NCBI GenBank assembly: GCA_036936605.1
Contig: JAUPFV010000005.1
Span: 234,017,770-234,081,769, forward strand
Direction: 5' to 3'
Length of the DNA stretch: 64,000 nucleotides
DNA from: Limnanthes douglasii subsp. nivea
Lineage: Eukaryota; Streptophyta; Magnoliopsida; Brassicales; Limnanthaceae
Shown here: piece after piece, positions 35,501 through 45,130 of the stretch
How positions within the stretch are numbered: the first letter of the stretch is position 1
How the letters are laid out: each line of letters opens with the position of its first letter
Position numbers and translations under genes: made by a program
Notes under the pieces: model-generated
Seen by the model: the letters and a program-made list of their open reading frames with translations, nothing else
The model's database searches: none
Told to the model about the DNA's origin: nothing

Positions 35501-35771
35501 CCAGTTGAACTCTTTGCACTATCAGACCCTGATGAGAAGTCGATACGCCTCTAAGGTGCGTCGTCGGGAGTTTAAAGTTGGTGACAAGGTTCTGAGGCGC
35601 GTCTTTCTTCACACCAAAGACAAAAGCCTCGGCAAGCTCGCCCCAAATTGGGAAGGCCCCTACGAAGTCGTGGAAAAGATCAGGAGCGGGACATACCGCC
35701 TGCAAAATAGGCTCGGGCATTCTTTAAGGCTGCCATGGAACATTGAGCATCTGAAATTGTACTTAGAATAG
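32536..35771 (+). pseudogene. TatC pol: RT, RNase H, archaeal-type RNase H, integrase
   Basis: RT: CVDFTDLNRACPKD at 32,908-32,949, a TAG at 33,061, MPFGLKNTGATYQR at 33,112-33,153, YIDDM near 33,205-33,219, and a frameshift near 33,310 at an A run. The first RNase H is at 33,520-33,990. The second RNase H starts at WTVRTDGG near 34,048 with a frameshift at a G run (34,068), then VSDSQLL and RSENVAADSLA. A TAA at 34,705 precedes the integrase. The integrase has a zinc region (CDTCQRF), an intact catalytic triad (WGIDLVGP, TMDNGPQF, NGQVEVTNQ), a frameshift near 35,314, and a GPY-type C-terminus (LAPNWEGPYEV) ending TAG at 35,769-35,771. The dual RNase H identifies the Tat lineage. Confidence 0.9.
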
Positions 35772-35821
35772 TGGCAAAACATTTGTAATTCGTTTTATAT
35801 GGTCTGTAAAAACTTATTGGT

Positions 35822-35871
35822 CGGGGATGCACTCTTTCCTACCTCGGTGGCGCGAGAAGGTTTTAATGAGG
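35822..35871 (+). other. Conserved non-coding block after TatC pol
   Basis: GGGATGCACTCTTTCCTACC followed by TCGGTGGCGCGAGAAGGTTT, 51 bases after the pol stop. In the reverse direction it matches the TatB and TatD blocks. CGGGG and CCCGACC words on its two sides could pair. Confidence 0.75.
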
Positions 35872-35991
35872 CATCATAAACACCCGACCACCTGATGAAT
35901 TAATCAATTTTCTTTCGCCTTCCAAATTTTGAAGTGTTACGAACTTGATCAGTTGACGAGCTGATCAGCGTCTGATCCCACTGATATTGAT

Positions 35992-36420
35992 GGATCTACA
36001 TTTTATAATTCCTGATCCGCTCCGGAATTTTCAATATTGTATTGATCTACAGAACCTATTTTGGTTTTTCAGTTCCTAAACTGATCTACATTTTATAATT
36101 CCCGATCCCATCAGGAATTTTCGATATTATATTGATCTACAGAACCTATTTTGGTTTTTCAGTTCCCGAACTGATCTACATTTTATAATTCCCGATCCCA
36201 TCAGGAATTTTCAATATTATATTGATCTACAGAACCTATTTTGGTTTTTCAGTTCCCGAACTGATCTACATGTTATAATTCCCGATCCCATCAGGAATTT
36301 TCGATATTATATTGGTCTATAGACCCCATTTTGGTTTTTTAATTCCCGAACTAATCCACGCTTAACGATCTCGGTCCCATCAGGAATCTCCAAACTTATA
36401 TTAATCCGCGTAGCCCGCCT
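35992..36420. repeat. 90-bp tandem repeat array in the 3' region of TatC
   Basis: TTTTATAATTCC(T/C)GATCC recurs at 36,001, 36,091, 36,181 and 36,271 (exactly 90 bp apart), with a fifth, diverged unit from 36,361. Units share TTGATCTACAGAACCTATTT and TTGGTTTTTCAGTTCC. The middle copies are nearly identical. Tandem arrays in this place are known for Tat elements and can seed satellite DNA. Confidence 0.95.
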
Positions 36421-36615
36421 AAGGTTTGAACGGTACCAATAAATCTACCTGCGTAAGAACGTTTTAAAGATATATATGTGACAGAAGCAGAAATCAAAAT
36501 ATTCATAGAAAATATTGTCAGGGGACCCCGTGGCCCCCAAAATTTGTTCAACAAACGTAAAGATAACAAAAAACAAGTACAAAACAAACTTAGAAAAACG
36601 ACGCCGCGTCCGGGT

Positions 36616-39165
36616 CACTCGCTGTCCTCCTCCTCGGATTCCATGTCGTCCGATTCGTCTTCACAGACGACTCCCTCAGGGCGTTCTTCCTCTGGCACAT
36701 CTAACCACATAGACCCGAGGTGCAGGTCTGGAAAGCGGTTGTGAAATGATAGCACATAGGCGGTTTTAGCATCGGCAGCCTCTTTCTCTGCCCATTTTTA
36801 CATCTATTGGCAAAGGCAACGTTTGACGTTTTTAGCTTCTGGACCTCCTGAGCCAAAGTAGCAGCGCGATCGTCCGCGGCCTTTTTTGCCTCTTCCGCAA
36901 CGCGTCTAGCTTCTGCAGTTTGTCTCTCCGCAGCCTCCTGAGCCGCCTTGGCCTTTTGCACCTCGTCCTTTAAGCCCGCGATCTTTGCCTCTGCGTCCCC
37001 CAGCTGCTGACTCAGCTCGATCGCCCTGCGCTCTTTCATCGCCGCCGGGATAAGCAGATTGTACAAAGATAAGGCCAGACTGTCCGAACCCTACAGCGGG
37101 AAAGTGTACGGACTTCCGAGCATCGTTAGCACCGGATACTTAGTACCACTCGACGAGGCCGCGGTTGGGTCCGACCCTTTGGACGGGACAGCGTCATCTG
37201 GAATCACCACTACGGGATTAACCGTAGAACTACCTTTAGCTCCGCCTTGCTGATCCAGCAGTCCCGGCGCGATGACGCCGTCAGCACCAACAACAAGCCC
37301 GCCCTCTTTCTGGGAGTGCTTGGGCCTTTTCGCCTTGATCCCTTCCGCATCAGTCCGACCTTTCCTCTTCGGCACCAGAGCCTGGGCCTGACCTGCCGCA
37401 CCGCCTACAGGGACATCTCCTTCAGCCCGAGCAACCACGCCTGCCTCTCCCGCCCCGGTACTGGTTTCCCCAATCTCGTCGTCTGACTTCGGGCGCTTGC
37501 TGGGCGTCTTATTACGTTTTGGGAGATACAGCTGAGACCCAAGGGCGTCGGTTTTCGCGATCAGATCCTCCATGCTCGAGGGTTGTCGCAGTTGCTCGAT
37601 GGTCAGCACCTCGGACGAGTAACGCCAGAGGTTTCTCATGATGAGGTTAGTGTCCTTGAAGGTGTGATGCATCGCCCGACCCCAATGCCTCCGAGCGTAA
37701 TCTTTCAGCACCTCGAACGTAGCCTCACCGGCCTTCGAATGGTCCTTCTTCAGACCCTGCACGAACTCCTTGGTCACTGCACAAAGGGTTAGACCTTGTT
37801 AAAAAAATGTATATATATGTATAAATAGTTACCATCGGGAACCCAGGTGCGGAGCAGCCGCCTCGGGTTCGCCTTAGTGTAAGGCAAGCCGTTCTCCTAG
37901 CAGCCACTTAAGAATACGAAGCGATGCTTCCAACCCTTGTCTCCTTCGAGAAAATCATTGACTATCTTCCACTTGTTCGTCAAGGAAGAGTAGAAGAATG
38001 GAGACTTAGGAGCTTTGGACAGACCGGATATGGCTACGTACTCCTCCATAGGCATAACCCGACCTGACAATCGGGAAGCCATGATGCACGACATCAAAGT
38101 GTACCATGCATTGGGCGTAAGTTGGGAGGGGCAGATCTGAAGAGTGCGGAAGTAAAGCACGATTTCGGGATCCAGAGGGAACCGCAGGCCCTAATTGAAT
38201 AGCTCTGTAAAAATCACTATCTCCCGCGATCGGACATGCACGGGGGTCTCCCCGGGGACTGGAAACCGGACCGTAATGCTCTCGGGAATCCCCCAGCGGA
38301 TCAGCAGCTCCTTATGCTCGGACTCCGGGAAGTAGAGGCACTTGCCCTCGAAAAGAGAAATGATGTCTTTTGAAGGAAGCCAGCGGAAGTAGGTCGTAGT
38401 GATCGCAGCCTCCACTTCCTCGGGAAGAGGATCGTCGGGAGGATTCGCAGCATTCCCTACAGCGGCAACACTAACCTCAGCGAGAAGAACGTCCAGCTCT
38501 GACTCTTCAATATTTGGAGCCTGATCAGAGCTTCGGGAGGTAGTGGCATCTGGATCCGAAGACCGTACCCGCGAGCTTGAGGGTTCGGTAGGGTTCCCGG
38601 AATGAACCCGATGAGTCGCATCCAATTCCTCAGGCGTCAGCCGACGCTTAGGCAGACCTAAAAAAGTTACGCCAGTGTTAAGACCAGTCCGGTACCCTCG
38701 AATTGAGGGAGTAAGCTGAACAATTTCAAGATAATTACCTCCTGCGGGAGATGTAAGGGGACTGTTTTCGCCCATGGTCAAGAACTTAGTTTTGCGAACG
38801 CGTCGGGGCGGGAACGGAGGCGACGGAACGTACGAATTGACAGACGATGGGGTCGGATTCTCCGACCGAACTACAGGGGAACGAGAGGAGCTGCTTCTGG
38901 AAGAGAGGACAACAGTGTCTGGAGATATGCTAATCTCGGGAGACAGAGAGCCAGGAGGGTCGGGCAGAAGGGCATGGATCGGGGTAGCTAAAACGGGGTC
39001 GTGAGGATGCGGGACGGGAACAAATGGTTTGGAATTAGATCTCCAAATCAAGCCAGCGCGTCGGTACTCTTCGGCTCGGTCTCCGATGCTAGCACACTCT
39101 TTGAAACTCCACACAGGCTTTTTCTTTTTCTTGGCTGGTGTTTGCTTCGGGGGTCTGGGTTTCAT
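36616..39165 (-). pseudogene. TatC antisense ORF (aORF): PF04195-like domain, probable intron, coiled coil, acidic tail
   Basis: It runs against gag-pol from the ATG at 39,165. The N-terminus is Lys/Pro-rich (KQTPAKKKKKPVWSF), then Ser/Pro-rich. The conserved domain spans about 38,420-37,900 (FRWLPSKDIISLFEG, LTPNAWYTLMSCIMASRLSG). A probable intron is at 37,832-37,777 (GTAACT...TGTGCAG, 56 bp); joining across it restores the frame. Then come KEFVQGLKKDHS, a Lys-rich middle, an Ala/Glu-rich coiled coil (37,035-36,830), a frameshift near 36,795 and an acidic tail to a TGA at 36,618-36,616. Three in-frame stops (38,193, 37,899, 37,093) are all TAG. The protein would be about 830 residues. It may descend from a captured transposase-like gene. 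Function unknown. Confidence 0.8.
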
Positions 39166-39249
39166 AAAACGAACATTCCCTCTCTAGAAATGATCTGACA
39201 GCACTTTATCTCTCTAGATTGCCTCTGAGAGAAATCAAGAATTGTGGAG

Positions 39250-39257
39250 TATTTATA
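39250..39257 (-). promoter_or_regulatory. Candidate TATA box for the TatC antisense ORF
   Basis: On the minus strand TATAAATA lies about 85-92 bp before the ATG at 39,165, followed by TTTCTCTCAGAG near 39,233-39,222. Both signals recur before the TatB aORF. They lie outside the LTR, so the aORF may have its own promoter. Confidence 0.6.
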
Positions 39258-39773
39258 AGCAACGTTGAACGACCGAGGAATACCAATCGACAAAAGCACA
39301 GCGGGAAGACGAAGAGTCTCCCTAAAAAACTAGTTTGGCAAGGACGCATCCCATAAACAGGTGACACGTGTTGACCACCTTCTAACGAAGGCTTACCTAG
39401 GACTAGCCCATTCGAACCGACTGATGAGATGGGCTTTCTTAACCTGATCCACCGCGAAGAGCCGGCCCATCACATTGGGGCCAGGGATAGAAGCCCAAGA
39501 AGACGCGGGAACCGACCTGGCCAGAACTATGAACACCGGGCAAGGAATGTCTAGCAGAACCTGGGTATTGCCGTCGGGTAAAGTCAATTAAAAAAGCGCT
39601 GCGGGAGTGTCGTCAAACACCCGTGGGACAGGTCGGGACGGGCAACATCGTGGAATGCCCGACGCTTTTGGAAAAGGGATAATTCATCCAAGAATAAGTC
39701 GTTGGCCCGAAGCGCAGGAAACTGCGGACGATAGGTGTAGGCTCGGCTATGAGTCTCCGCTCCTGATACTCCC

Positions 39774-39790
39774 GAAGACTGGGGGGCTAC
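39774..39790 (+). other. Polypurine tract of TatC
   Basis: CGAAGACTGGGGGGCTAC abuts the 3' LTR. It would prime plus-strand synthesis. The GGGCTAC ending is shared with TatB. Confidence 0.8.
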
Positions 39791-40112
39791 TGATGAGGGT
39801 AGAATTCGCCGATATAAATAATGAGTGTTTAATTGTGGATAAAAGATACTTGGTGTAGTTATTAATGTATTTAGGATCTCTCGGAGACCAATTTGTAAAC
39901 ACGGTATTTACTAAGGGGCCTCATTAATTATGTAAACGGCCCACTAAGGATTTTAGTGGGTCCACCTTATTTTAGTATAAAAGGTGACCCACTTTCTTGG
40001 TAGGTGGGACATTGAATATATTTTATTCCATTCTCTCTCTCTACACTTTCTCTCTCTAGTCATATCAAGCACAAGACTCGAAATATTCTTCCAAACATTT
40101 ATTGACTCATCA
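39791..40112 (+). repeat. 3' LTR of TatC
   Basis: 322 bp, about 98% like the 5' LTR, with the same TGATGAG/CTCATCA ends and a TATAAAA at 39,976-39,982. A transcript from it would read antisense through the TatB gag. Confidence 0.95.
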
Positions 40113-40117
40113 TACCT

Positions 40118-41496
40118 CATCTTTTGTTTTGTCATAGATGGCTGCCACATTCTCTTTCAATTAAGCAAACCACTCTGGTCGAACCCAAGGTCCCCATTTA
40201 TTTCTAGACTGCTGGCTCTGAGCTGGAGCTATGTGAGATTGAGTCTGTTTGGCCCTGTTGCGCCCCTGTCCGGCTTCCTTGGCCTTGTATCCGGACTATT
40301 TCTGGTTTGGTGCAGCCGGGGCAGACCTCACTTGCCTGTGCACCCTAGTATTTTTTGTTTCATCTACATTGATTTTCTTCCCCACTTGGTTCAGCAAACC
40401 ACCCCAAGTCATGGCCTTTTTTTCTGGTTACCGAATCGGCCAGATTCCCAGGGTTTAATCCTTGCCTCAAAGAAGCTATTGCTACATGCTCAAAGCAATC
40501 AGCTAACCCATTCTTTGTGTTCACGAACCGGCTTCTATAGTCTTTTAGTGATTCGTTTGGCTCTTGGTCACAATGGATAATAGTATCTCCATTGCCCTTC
40601 ACCTCTTTACTGCCGACAAACTGCCTCCGGAAGGCCACCCAAAACGTGTCAAAGTTTCTGATATAACCCTGTGGTAGGCTATTGTACCATTTCAAAGCAC
40701 TCCCCGTAAAAGATTGAGAGAAGGCTATACAAAGCAGTTTGTCATCATCATCAAAATTCATCATAAATTTTTTAAATTGTTCCAGATGATTGTTCGGATC
40801 TTTGCTCCTATCATACTTCTCCATCTCAGTACTGTCAAACCTCTTAGGAAGGTTTCCGGACAGAATTTTGGAAGACAATGGGGATTGTCTCCAATTCCGG
40901 CCACGACTAAAGACAATGTCTTCATTAGGTGTTGCAAAAATACCTGGCTCATCATGAATATCTGGCTGATCCACATGCCTACGGCTATGGTTGTGGCTGT
41001 CAGGCGACCATTTTCTCACATGCCTCTTTAACCTCCCATACATATCCCTCTTTCTTGAATATTTTTTTAACTAACTTCTGCTTCTTCTTGGACCTACCCT
41101 CGTTACTACTGGATGACAAGGATTCCTCAAGCCCATCCTCATTCGAAGAGCTACTAGAAGATTCAGATTCTGAGCTCTCCACCGTTTAGACCGGTGAGAT
41201 TTCTTGGAAGTGACATGGGTCTTTTTAGTACTCAAGTGAATCTTTGCTGATGGGTCATTCTCCCTTGGACTGTCAGTATGGTGAATGACTAACACTTTCA
41301 ACTTTTCTATTAAACCTATATCTGCCTTTTTAATAACTCTCAATGCTTCTATTTCAGCTTTCAACCTATCTCGTTCTTCGATTGTGTACTCATCGTTCTC
41401 ACCCACCACTTCTATCAAAGGTGGTGGCACTGTTTGCTCGTCCGGATTCATCCGAACTGGTTTTTCTTGCTGGTTTTGAAAGCTAGATTCAGGCAC
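40118..41496 (-). pseudogene. TatB gag, N-terminal part (right of the TatC insertion)
   Basis: On the minus strand the frame opens at a GTG at 41,496 just after the primer site (probably an ATG once). A Glu-rich helix follows (TIEERDRLKAEIEALR near 41,385), then a Ser/Lys-rich region, then the retrotransposon gag domain (LPKRFDSTEMEKYD at 40,854-40,813, ALKWYNSLPQGYIRNF near 40,698). It is collinear with TatC gag. A frame break lies near 41,060. The coding sequence is cut at the TACCT target and resumes at 29,537. Confidence 0.87.
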
Positions 41497-41504
41497 CTTC
41501 TTCT

Positions 41505-41522
41505 CTCACTGTGGTCGCCAAT
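41505..41522 (-). other. Primer-binding site of TatB
   Basis: On the minus strand TGGCGACCACAGTGAGAG follows the LTR by one or two bases. It differs from the TatC site after TGGCG, so the two elements probably use different primer tRNAs or this one has decayed. Confidence 0.65.
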
Positions 41523-41523
41523 T

Positions 41524-41900
41524 TGGTGTGGTTTATTTTGAACTGAAGGTAATTTTGTCAGGTATTTTAGAGAATTTCAAAGGTATTAAATATTTAGGTG
41601 TTTTGTAGTGAGAGATTTAAGCTGCCTGGTTGTATTAAATGTTCATTACCCTCATTAATGAAAGTGGTTGGGTATTTATACCCTTAATTATGGACTCATG
41701 GGCTTTCGGGTCAAGTTGTGAAACCGGGTCGAGTTTAAAGACCCATTAGTTATTAAGTAGATTAGCACCTAGATTAGTCAAAAGGTGTTTAGTATTTTAA
41801 TACTTTTGTCTTGTCCAGATAGTTTAGTGGGCAATTATTGTCTGGATTACCCCTGTCCGGTTTTCTCAGCGACTGGTGGTAAATAATTCTGGACTCATCA
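41524..41900 (-). repeat. 5' LTR of TatB (right end)
   Basis: 377 bp, about 94% like the left LTR. It is followed on its outer side by the target duplication AGTAT at 41,901-41,905. Confidence 0.92.
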
Positions 41901-41905
41901 AGTAT

Positions 41906-44540
41906 ATTATGATGTTTGTGGTCCAAATGAAGTAGATTCTAGTGGAGGTAAGAAGCATTTTGTTACATCTATTGATGATGCTACTCAAAAAACTTGGATA
42001 TACATGTTGCAGACAAAGAGCCAAGTGTAATTTTTCAAAAAAAAATCATGTCATGGTAGAAAGGGTGACATCGAGAAAGTTAAAATATCTCCAGTCTAAT
42101 AATTGTGGTGAATAAATTTCGAATGAGCTCAAAACTTATATCTCACGTTATGGTATTAGACATGAAAGGGCAATACCAGGTACACCACAACACAATAGAG
42201 TTGCAGAGAGAATGAACCGAATCATTGTAGAGAAGATTATATGTATACAAGAACTGTTTAAGCTTCCTAAGACATTTTGGGTTGAAGCAGCTAATTGTGT
42301 CATGTACTTGATTAATAAATCTCCATTGACTAATAAAATAATGCTTGTATTTTTGTTGGATATGGTGATGAAGAGTATGGCTTCAAACTTTATGATCCCG
42401 AGAAGAAGAAAGTAGTGAGAAGTAGAGACGTGGAATTCTTTGAGCACGAGAAGGGTGCGAATCTTTCAAATATAGGTTTAACTTCTACTTTTGATGTACA
42501 TTTTAATATTACTAATGATATTTATTCTTCTATTTTTCCTTATGTAAATCAGCCAACAAATGATAATACTGAGGTGGTTCCTGATGTTATTGATGATGTT
42601 TAATATGGTAGTGATTTACAAGATCATGTTATTGTCGATGATTCTGATGGGACCCTAATTGAAGAAGAATTTCATGAGCATGCGGAGCAACTCATCCCTC
42701 ATGTGCAGGATATACAGGTTCAAAAGTCAACTCAAAATAGAGAAAAATTTCAATAAAGTATCCAAGCTCGGAGTTTTTTCTAATCACTGAAGACAGCAAG
42801 CTAGAGAATTATCAAGAAATGTTATCTCATGAGAAGAAAAATCTTTGGCTTGCGTCTATGAAGGAATAGATGAATTCCTTGAAAAAGAGTGAAATGTATG
42901 AGCTAGTGAAACCTCCTAATGAAAAGTAAATTTTGAAAAATAGATAGGTTTTCAAGAAGAAAAGAGATGGTGATAAAATTGTCAAGTGGAAAGCTAGATT
43001 TGTAGTAAAATGGTGCAATATAAAAAAGGGCATTGATTTTGATGAGATATTTTCTTCTATTGTCAAGATGACTTCTATCAGAACTGTATTTGGGTTAACT
43101 GCAAGTCTACATCTTGAGTTGGAACAACTTGATGTAAAAACGAAATTTTTATATGGTGACTTGCATGCAATAATCTACATGGAGCAAATTGAAGGTTTTG
43201 AAGAGAAAGGGAAATAAAAGTTTGTTTGTATGCTGAAGAAAAGTCTTTATGGGCTTAAACAAGCACCAAGGCAATGGTATCAGAAATTCAACTCATTTAT
43301 GATAAATAATGGTTAACTTTTATCATAACTGTATGTGGGTTAACTTCAAGTCTACATCTTGAGTTGTAACAACTTGATGTAAAAACGAAATTTTTATATG
43401 GTGACTTGCATGAAATAACTACATGGAGCAACCTGAAGGTTTTGAAGAGAAAGGGAAAGAAAATTTTATTTGTATGTTGAAGAAGAGTCTTTATGGGCTT
43501 AGACAAGCGCCAAGGTAGTGGTATTGGAAATTCGTCTCATTTATAATAAATAATGGTTACAAACAAACTCATGTCGGCCATTGTGTCTATTTCAGACAGT
43601 TCTTTGGAGTTAAGTTCATCATACTTCTTTCATATGTAGATGATATTTGGTAATTGGGAAAGATGTTGCGATGATTATCAGTTTGAAGAAATACTTAGCC
43701 AAATCATTTGATATGAAAGATTTCGGTCCAACAAAACAAATCTTAGGTATGAAGATTACTCATGATAAACATATACTTGAACAGATTAATATGAAGATTC
43801 AAAGCCGGTTAATACACCATTAACTACACACTCAAGTTAAGCAATGAATTGTTCTACAATAGAGAAAGAGAAAGAAAGTATGTCATTTAATCCTTATTCT
43901 TCTACTGTTGGTTCTTTGATGTGTGTTATGGTGTGTACAAGACTAGATATTGCATATGCTGTCGGATAAGGGAGTATGTATTTATCAAATCGGGGTAAAG
44001 TTTATTGAGAAGAAATAAACTGGATTTTCAGGTACTTGCGAGGCACATCTACTTTGAGTTTGTGTTATGAAGGTGGAGAACTTATATTTAAAGGATATAC
44101 ATATGCTGACATGGTTGGTGATCTTGATAACCGGAAATCTACCTCAGGTTATGTGCTTGCATTTTCAGGGGGAGCCATTTCATGTAAACCCAAAGTAAAA
44201 AAATGTATAGCATTGTAAACAACATAGGGGGAATATATTGCAGCAGTGAAAGCAAGCAAATAGAGGCTTTGGCTTAAGTGGTACCTTCAAAAGTTGGGGT
44301 TTAAGCAAAAATAGTATATGATATTTTGTGATAATTAGAGTGTTATGGATTTAAGCAAGAATCTGATGCATCATGCACGCACCAAGCATATTGATGTGAG
44401 ATATCATTGGTTGCGAGATATGATCAAAACAAAAGAAATAAAATTTAAGAAAGTCCACACCAACAAAAATAGTCCAGATATGTTGACTAAGGTTGTTCCG
44501 CAAGCAAGGTTGAGCTTTGCAGTAAGCTCACCAGAATGAG
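41906..44540 (+). pseudogene. CopiaA integrase core, reverse transcriptase and RNase H remnants
   Basis: The integrase core resumes right after the TatB target site (HFVTSIDDATQKTWIYML at 41,959; GTPQHNRVAERMNR at 42,180 keeps the catalytic Glu). RT pieces include WLASMKE near 42,850, VKWKARFV near 42,983, LDVKTKFLYGDLH near 43,130, [13 protein letters not shown] near 43,242 and YVDD near 43,637. RNase H shows the copia words ADMVGDLDNRKSTSGY at 44,109 and HHARTKHIDVRYHWLRD at 44,367. Stops and shifts are numerous and the RT carries an internal duplication. Confidence 0.88.
43083..43559 (+). repeat. Tandem duplication (245-bp period) inside CopiaA RT
   Basis: The segment from ACTGTATTTGGGTTAAC (43,083) to ATAAATAATGGTT (43,315) recurs at 43,328-43,559 with about 90% identity. 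It duplicates the LDVKTKFLYGDLH to QAPRQWY part of RT. Confidence 0.9.
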
Positions 44541-44579
44541 GTTCACGTGATTACCTCATGAGTGTATCTTCCCCGTGAT

Positions 44580-44590
44580 GGGAAGGAGGG
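44580..44590 (+). other. Polypurine tract of CopiaA
   Basis: GGGAAGGAGGG followed by ATGAAT lies directly before the 3' LTR. Confidence 0.75.
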
Positions 44591-44596
44591 ATGAAT

Positions 44597-45130
44597 TGTT
44601 ATGGTCCAAATTAGGCCCAGTTTATAATATAATGTTTTCATCTCCTTAGGGTTATATATTTGGAGGCAATAGTCTGTGAGATATTGAACACAAAATGAAA
44701 TAGAGAGATTAGTTTTTGAAAATAAAAATGGAGAGAGTATTTTTTTTTTTGGTTTTTCGATTCTGGTGAGTGTAGTCACTGTAAAACGGTCTGATCGAGG
44801 GGCAAGCGGTGTTTGTTTTTGCTGAAAGTTTGACATTTTTTTAGATATTTGAAGCTTCTGATCGGTTGGATTTTGATTTGGTGCTACAGATCGGTATAAA
44901 TCACTGCTCGAATAGTGCAATAGTTTTTTGTGCTATTTTTCCTTTTGTGCTTCTCTATTTTTTCTCTATTATTTTGTGTAATTGTTGGTGGGTTTGTAGA
45001 TCTTTATTAGGTTTAATTAGATTTACTTATACCCTCAAATCTATATAACAATAGAAGTATTCATGATGGACTCCTAATCAGTCCCGTAGTTTTTTACTCT
45101 TTACGTTGAAAGGGTTTTTACTCTGCAATG
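44597..45130 (+). repeat. 3' LTR of CopiaA, 3' end missing
   Basis: It starts TGTTATGG like the 5' LTR and shares its landmarks. It keeps the internal 100 bp deleted in the 5' LTR, but similarity stops near 45,130, about 65 bases before the expected end. Confidence 0.8.

Larger units (their letters stand above)
29543..40112 (+). mobile_element. TatC: young Ty3/gypsy Tat-lineage LTR retrotransposon nested in TatB gag
   Basis: The full-length element is 10,570 bp. LTRs at 29,543-29,865 and 39,791-40,112 both begin TGATGAG and end CTCATCA. The flanking 5-bp duplication TACCT is perfect (29,538-29,542 and 40,113-40,117). Primer site, gag-pol, a tandem array, an antisense ORF and a polypurine tract are all in order. 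The LTRs differ at about 7 of 322 positions, roughly 0.8 million years at the rate assumed for TatB. It is GC-richer than the surrounding DNA. It is structurally complete, but at least four stops and three frameshifts in gag-pol make it non-autonomous. Confidence 0.96.
21439..41900 (-). mobile_element. TatB: Ty3/gypsy Tat-lineage LTR retrotransposon nested in CopiaA, itself interrupted by TatC
   Basis: LTRs at 21,439-21,814 and 41,524-41,900 are flanked by the perfect 5-bp duplication AGTAT (21,434-21,438 and 41,901-41,905). Orientation is minus: primer site beside the right LTR, gag-pol on the minus strand, purine tract beside the left LTR. Without TatC the element is about 9.9 kb. An archaeal-type second RNase H after the usual one and a long ORF on the opposite strand (22,247-24,718) mark the Tat lineage. 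The LTRs differ at about 23 of 376 positions by eye; at 1.3e-8 substitutions per site per year (a rice-based assumption) that is roughly 2.4 million years. Confidence 0.93.
19442..45130 (+). mobile_element. CopiaA: old Ty1/copia LTR retrotransposon, interrupted by TatB
   Basis: Two diverged LTRs in direct orientation (19,442-19,920 and 44,597 to about 45,130) enclose a degenerate copia reading order on the plus strand: gag, protease, integrase, reverse transcriptase, RNase H. A decayed tRNA-Met-type primer site follows the 5' LTR and a purine tract precedes the 3' LTR. TatB sits in the integrase region between 21,438 and 41,901. Removing it leaves about 5.2 kb, a normal copia length. The 3' LTR lacks its last 60-70 bases, so no target duplication can be shown. 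Confidence 0.88.

Noticed and set aside
35992..36420. CRISPR-like array
   Set aside because: The units are contiguous 90-bp tandem copies with no unique spacers, in a plant retrotransposon.
36616..39165. Host gene inserted in TatC
   Set aside because: A homologous ORF occupies the same position and orientation in TatB, so it is part of the element type and not a captured single host gene in this copy.
41434..41496. GTG as a genuine start of TatB gag
   Set aside because: Plant retrotransposon gag is expected to begin with ATG. GTG is more simply a decayed ATG, so the start was reported as probable only.
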